The notes beneath the pieces are model-generated. The model was not told where the DNA came from and did not search any database. It saw only the letters and a list, made by a program, of their open reading frames with translations. This document shows positions 60,779 through 64,000 of a stretch of DNA of 64,000 nt, one piece after another. The stretch is taken from positions 33,435,478 to 33,499,477 of the forward strand of contig NC_081553.1 in the NCBI RefSeq assembly GCF_963082655.1, read 5' to 3'. The stretch is from Stomoxys calcitrans (taxonomy: Eukaryota; Arthropoda; Insecta; Diptera; Muscidae). The first letter of the stretch is position 1; each line of letters starts with the position of its first letter. Position numbers and translations under genes: made by a program.

Positions 60779-61192
60779 TTTTTTATTTTATTTGTATTTT
60801 TTTATTTTATTTTATTTTTTTTTTTTTTTCTATTTTATTTTATTTTGTTTAATTTATTTTATTTTATTTTGTTTTATTTTGTTTTATTTTATTTTGTTTT
60901 GTTTTATTTTATTTTGTTTTGTTTTATTTTATTTTATTTTATTTTATTTTATTTTATTTTATTTTATTTTATTTTATTTTATTTTATTTTATTTTATTTT
61001 ATTTTATTTTATTTTATTTTATTTTATTTTATTTTATTTTATTTTATTTTATTTTATTTTATTTTATTTTATTTTATTTTATTTTATTTTGTTTTTATTT
61101 TATTTTATTTTATTTTATTTTATTTTATTTTATTTTATTTTATTTTATTTTATTTTATTATATTTTATTTTATTTTATTTTATTTTATTTTA
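60776..61192. repeat. (TTTTA)n microsatellite
   Basis: About 415 bp of TTTTA pentamers with a few TTTTG variants in the first third. The ILFYF-type frames are artefacts. Confidence 0.97.
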
Positions 61193-61228
61193 CCAACATA
61201 TTATTTTCCTTAATTTTTCGTTACATAC

Positions 61229-61720
61229 CTTCAAAACCAGTTGCACATGCGCAATGATAGTCATTCACCAAATCCATGCATGTCGCACCATTCTGACACT
61301 GGCCCACGCAATCATCGAAATTCTTTGCACACGTTGGTCCGCCCCAGCCCTCATGGCAAACGCATTGAAATGAACCGGGCAGATTAATGCATTGTTTGGC
61401 ATTCACACATGCACCCATGGTGGCCATGGCTTTTGCCGATGCCGAGGCATTTGCAGCTGCCGCCAACGTTGAAGAGGCTGCATTCAAGGCAGCAATCAAA
61501 GCTAATGATGGTGAACTTGAATGGGCAATGGCAGCCGTAACGGCGGCTGTTGATGTTGGATTGTCTGGAGTTTTGGGCGGATAGGCGATTTCGCATTCAT
61601 TCACATCCATTTGACATACATCGCCTGTCCACTGGGGTGGACACTCACAACGGAAACCACCGATTAGATCAATACAAGTGCCACCATGTTCGCAAGGGCC
61701 ACCAGCACACTCATCGATAT
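61229..61720 (-). CDS. Ser: Serrate exon: two EGF repeats, one with Ala-rich insert, plus most of a third
   Basis: Internal exon of 492 bp (164 codons, phase 1 at both ends). The acceptor is tttcttacag before ATATCGATGAGTGT and the donor is TTTTGAAG followed by GTATGT. The first module is a calcium-binding-type EGF ([14 protein letters not shown] to [12 protein letters not shown]). The second begins [12 protein letters not shown], then has about 60 residues rich in Ala, Ser and Thr before its second cysteine, and closes with [12 protein letters not shown]. The third ([15 protein letters not shown]) is completed by the next exon at GFEG|RHCE. Insertions in EGF repeats are known for Drosophila Serrate. 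The donor lies only about 36 bp from a 415-bp (TTTTA)n tract. The previous exon is outside the window. Confidence 0.92.
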
Positions 61721-63832
61721 CTGTAAGAAATAAACCAAACGACAAGATAAAGGAAGGCCATGTTTAAAATTGTTCCATAAAAATGAAGAGAAGGTTGGAG
61801 AAGAAAATATCAGAGAATCTCTTTTCGTTAAAGTTGCATAATTTTCTTTTGATTTTTTGCTTATTATGTGGTAAACATTTTGTTCTGCTCTTGGCATGAG
61901 TTTTTGTCTTCTTGTTTTTATTCTCATGTCTTGAGTGTCTAAACATTTTTTGATGAGAGTGAGTGATGTCTACTTTTCAAGTGTTTGGACACATTTATCT
62001 GTTTCCTTGAGATCTGAGAGATTTGTGTTTTATTTCTCTGTCATGATGTTAAGAATTTTTTTACTTTTTTTATATGGTCGTCAGGGATGGGATGAGGCAT
62101 GGGCAACAGGTGAAATGATTGGAATATGTAAACTATTTTGGTATTAAGAATAATAAAATTTCTAAATTAAGTTCGTTTTTTGAAAGAAATGGATTTTCAG
62201 ATTTTTTTTGAGAAATGTCTCCTATCATGGTATCACTATGCTGCTTTAACAATCCCCTAGAGTTGGTGTTTCAGCTCCTATATAAAACAAAACGCAAACA
62301 TCCTTGTGTATCACAAAACCACTAGTCATGCCATGTAAAAACAGGGAAACGCAAACAAAAACCTCAAGCAATGATAACTGGGGCCAAGTCAAAACAATAT
62401 CGGATCGATGTATAATGGTTGGTTGGAAGCACAGTAAACCACACTCAATAGGAGTGGATCCACATGGAGTAGAAATACAGTCGTTAAACAACATAAACGG
62501 CCGGAGGGACAGACAGACAGACAGAGTCGTAGATCAGTGCAAATCCACACACACACACATGTTTACGACAACAACGTCATACTCGACCATCGTGGTCGTC
62601 AACATCATCTTGTTGCATTGTTTTGCAATTGGTAACAAATTGTAAAACAAAGCGAATCTTTGAATAATTATCTCCAACTAAATACAAGAAAAATGGAAAA
62701 GAAAAAAAATCCCAATTCAGGATGTTTGTGCCATTTTTCCCCCATTTCAATTCGTTATAATAAACCAAAGTGCTGCAGTGATGGCTCATAAAGAAAAACC
62801 CAGGCATTCGAAGACTTTTAAATGAGTCTTTAACTTTGGTGGCAGTTTAGTTGCCATAGCGAAGCGTTTTTATGAGAAAATCCCTGTCTTTAAAATTGGA
62901 TTTAATGTGGAAAACTTCAAAACAAGATTAAAAGCTAACATATCTGTATGCTTATCTGTCTGTCTGTCTAGCGGCTTGTCTATTTGAGTGCAGGTACATA
63001 CATATAAAGTTGTTGGGTTTTGTGAAAGGCTCTAACAACGCAGCGGGATTTCCAAAGCAATAAACATTTTGGACAATTATATACTTTTTCCTCTTTTTTG
63101 TTGTAATGGCAAAAATGTTCAATTTGATATTTGAATTAAGTTTGAGTTTCGATTATGGTGAACAATGAAATGGGTTTGGGAATTGCAATATGGAGTAGGA
63201 GGATTTTTGGTGTAATAATAAAAGATATGTTTAAACTCACTACCTCAAAAAGCAATTCTGAATAACATTTGACCAACAAAAAAAGAAACACACAAGCTAA
63301 TGCATAATTTAATTGATAATACTATGCCCAGAGCTCATATCAATAAGAGTTTTTATATTAAAAAAATTTCTGCAGAGATTAATGAATCGTAGTCTCTTTA
63401 ATTAATGTTATCAACTTTGCCTTTGTTGCCTTATTTTATTACCAAAAACACTTGGTGTTTAATTATGTTTCGATTATTTGCTTACGTCTTTCCCATAATT
63501 TGAATACAAATGATATGCAATGAATAATTATTTGGTTTATTGTGCCATTGTTTGGGCGTTGTATTGCACATCGTGTTCGTTTCTTAAGTCTTTTGATTGC
63601 AAACACTTGCACTTAGCATGCATGAAATTTAATTCATTGTTTTTCTTCTCTTTGCTTGCGTTTATTATTGAAAACCAAATTGCAATACAATTGCATGTCT
63701 AACAGAATGTAGGTTGAACCACCAATCAAGTTCTCCAGCTGTTTAGAAGTGCAACAAAATGATATAATAGCGATAAAAGAAAAATAAATGTGGATTTTTG
63801 TTCGCCTTAGTTGTTTCCCTTTCGAATAAAAA
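61721..63832 (-). other. Ser: Ser intron upstream of the Ala-rich exon
   Basis: Non-repetitive AT-rich sequence with no EGF-like cysteine pattern in either strand. Small gacagacagacaga and cacacaca tracts near 62509 and 62547. Confidence 0.5.
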
Positions 63833-64000
63833 CAAGTAAAAAGGCGTTAAGCTCGGCCGGGCCGAATTTTGGATACCCACCACCTCGGGTATATATGCAA
63901 ACCACCTTTCATTCCGAATCTCGACCAATCTGGACCAAATTTACGAAGGAAGTCGAAGGGCTTTACACAACCCACTGTTCCAAATTTCAGCAAAATCGGA
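63833..64000 (+). mobile_element. A-family element, 5' end, cut by window edge
   Basis: 'aacaagtaaaaaggcgttaa', CTCGGCCGGGCCGAA, 'tggatacccaccacctcggg'. Confidence 0.8.

Larger units (their letters stand above)
51399..61720 (-). other. Ser: Serrate (Notch ligand) gene, 3' five exons, 5'-incomplete
   Basis: The 3' part of a Serrate/Jagged gene, whose product is a single-pass membrane ligand that signals to Notch on neighbouring cells. The five exons, in transcription order, are 61229-61720, 58484-58611, 55193-55340, 54644-55021 and 51399-51940. All internal junctions are GT-AG and phases agree (1-1, 1-0, 0-1, 1-1, 1-stop), giving about 561 continuous residues. They form eight EGF-like repeats, a juxtamembrane strand, one transmembrane helix and a roughly 135-residue cytoplasmic tail. 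The last two EGF repeats ([11 protein letters not shown] linker) closely resemble the final two of Jagged1, and the tail has the NNLQNEENLRRY block I recall from Drosophila Serrate. Signal peptide, MNNL and DSL domains and the first EGF repeats must lie beyond position 64000. The cysteine-rich domain expected before the membrane is not found (see findings). Delta is less likely because of the Ala-rich EGF insert and the tail sequence. Confidence 0.9.

Noticed and set aside
60750..61373. 207-codon ILFYF-repeat frame
   Set aside because: Translation of the (TTTTA)n microsatellite, running into the antisense of a Ser exon.
61387..61584. Plus-strand Ala-rich frame
   Set aside because: Antisense shadow of the Ala-rich insert in Ser.
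51399..61720. Delta instead of Serrate
   Set aside because: The lack of a CR domain would fit Delta, but the EGF linkers, Ala-rich insert and NNLQNEENLRRY tail fit Serrate.

Overview
This window is eukaryotic, AT-rich, intron-containing DNA, best read as a higher dipteran genome, most probably a calyptrate (muscid-type) fly. The evidence is a multi-exon gene on the minus strand encoding a Notch-ligand tail of the Serrate/Jagged type, embedded in dense dispersed repeats. Many repeats carry a near-palindromic TTCGGCCGGGCCGAA end motif, which I associate with muscid genomes such as Stomoxys; the species is inference. I see no bacterial genes, no CRISPR array and no rRNA or tRNA gene.

The only well-supported host gene is Serrate (Ser), minus strand, 51399-61720. 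It is 5'-incomplete because transcription enters from beyond the right edge. Five exons with consensus splice sites and matching phases (61229-61720, 58484-58611, 55193-55340, 54644-55021, 51399-51940) encode eight EGF-like repeats, one with a long Ala-rich insert, then a transmembrane helix and a cytoplasmic tail. The cysteine-rich (VWC-like) module that normally lies between the last EGF repeat and the membrane in Serrate/Jagged proteins is not found. The 2.7 kb intron where it belongs is almost wholly transposon sequence, yet the flanking exons join in frame. The reading frame also appears to end early relative to the Drosophila tail as I remember it.

Layout. 1-3212: repeat fragments, a SINE and a large D-family block. 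3213-4453: nothing recognised. 4454-7830: a complete reverse A element, a mariner transposase remnant, a Jockey-type LINE 3' end, and an F fragment with a MITE. 8948-11785: an F element inflated by a 7-bp minisatellite. 11786-18670: low-complexity host DNA, two A copies head to head, a B copy and two MITEs. 18670-31520: A, D, E and F elements with SINE and LINE remnants and a long-armed inverted repeat at 29665-29860. 31520-47800: more of the same, including two 2.5 kb arrays in opposite orientation (35562-38135 and 42882-45430). 48401-49985: a 12-bp minisatellite interleaved with two copies of a transposase fragment. 50880-64000: the Ser locus, its introns stuffed with B, A and F elements, a SINE, a MITE and a (TTTTA)n tract.

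The letters A, B, D, E and F are my own labels for dispersed repeat families recognised by their ends; they are not database names. A, B, E and F share an internal tandem module of 153 bp. Because 153 is a multiple of 3, open frames persist through these arrays and create many spurious ORFs. Repeat boundaries were read by eye and may be off by tens of bases.
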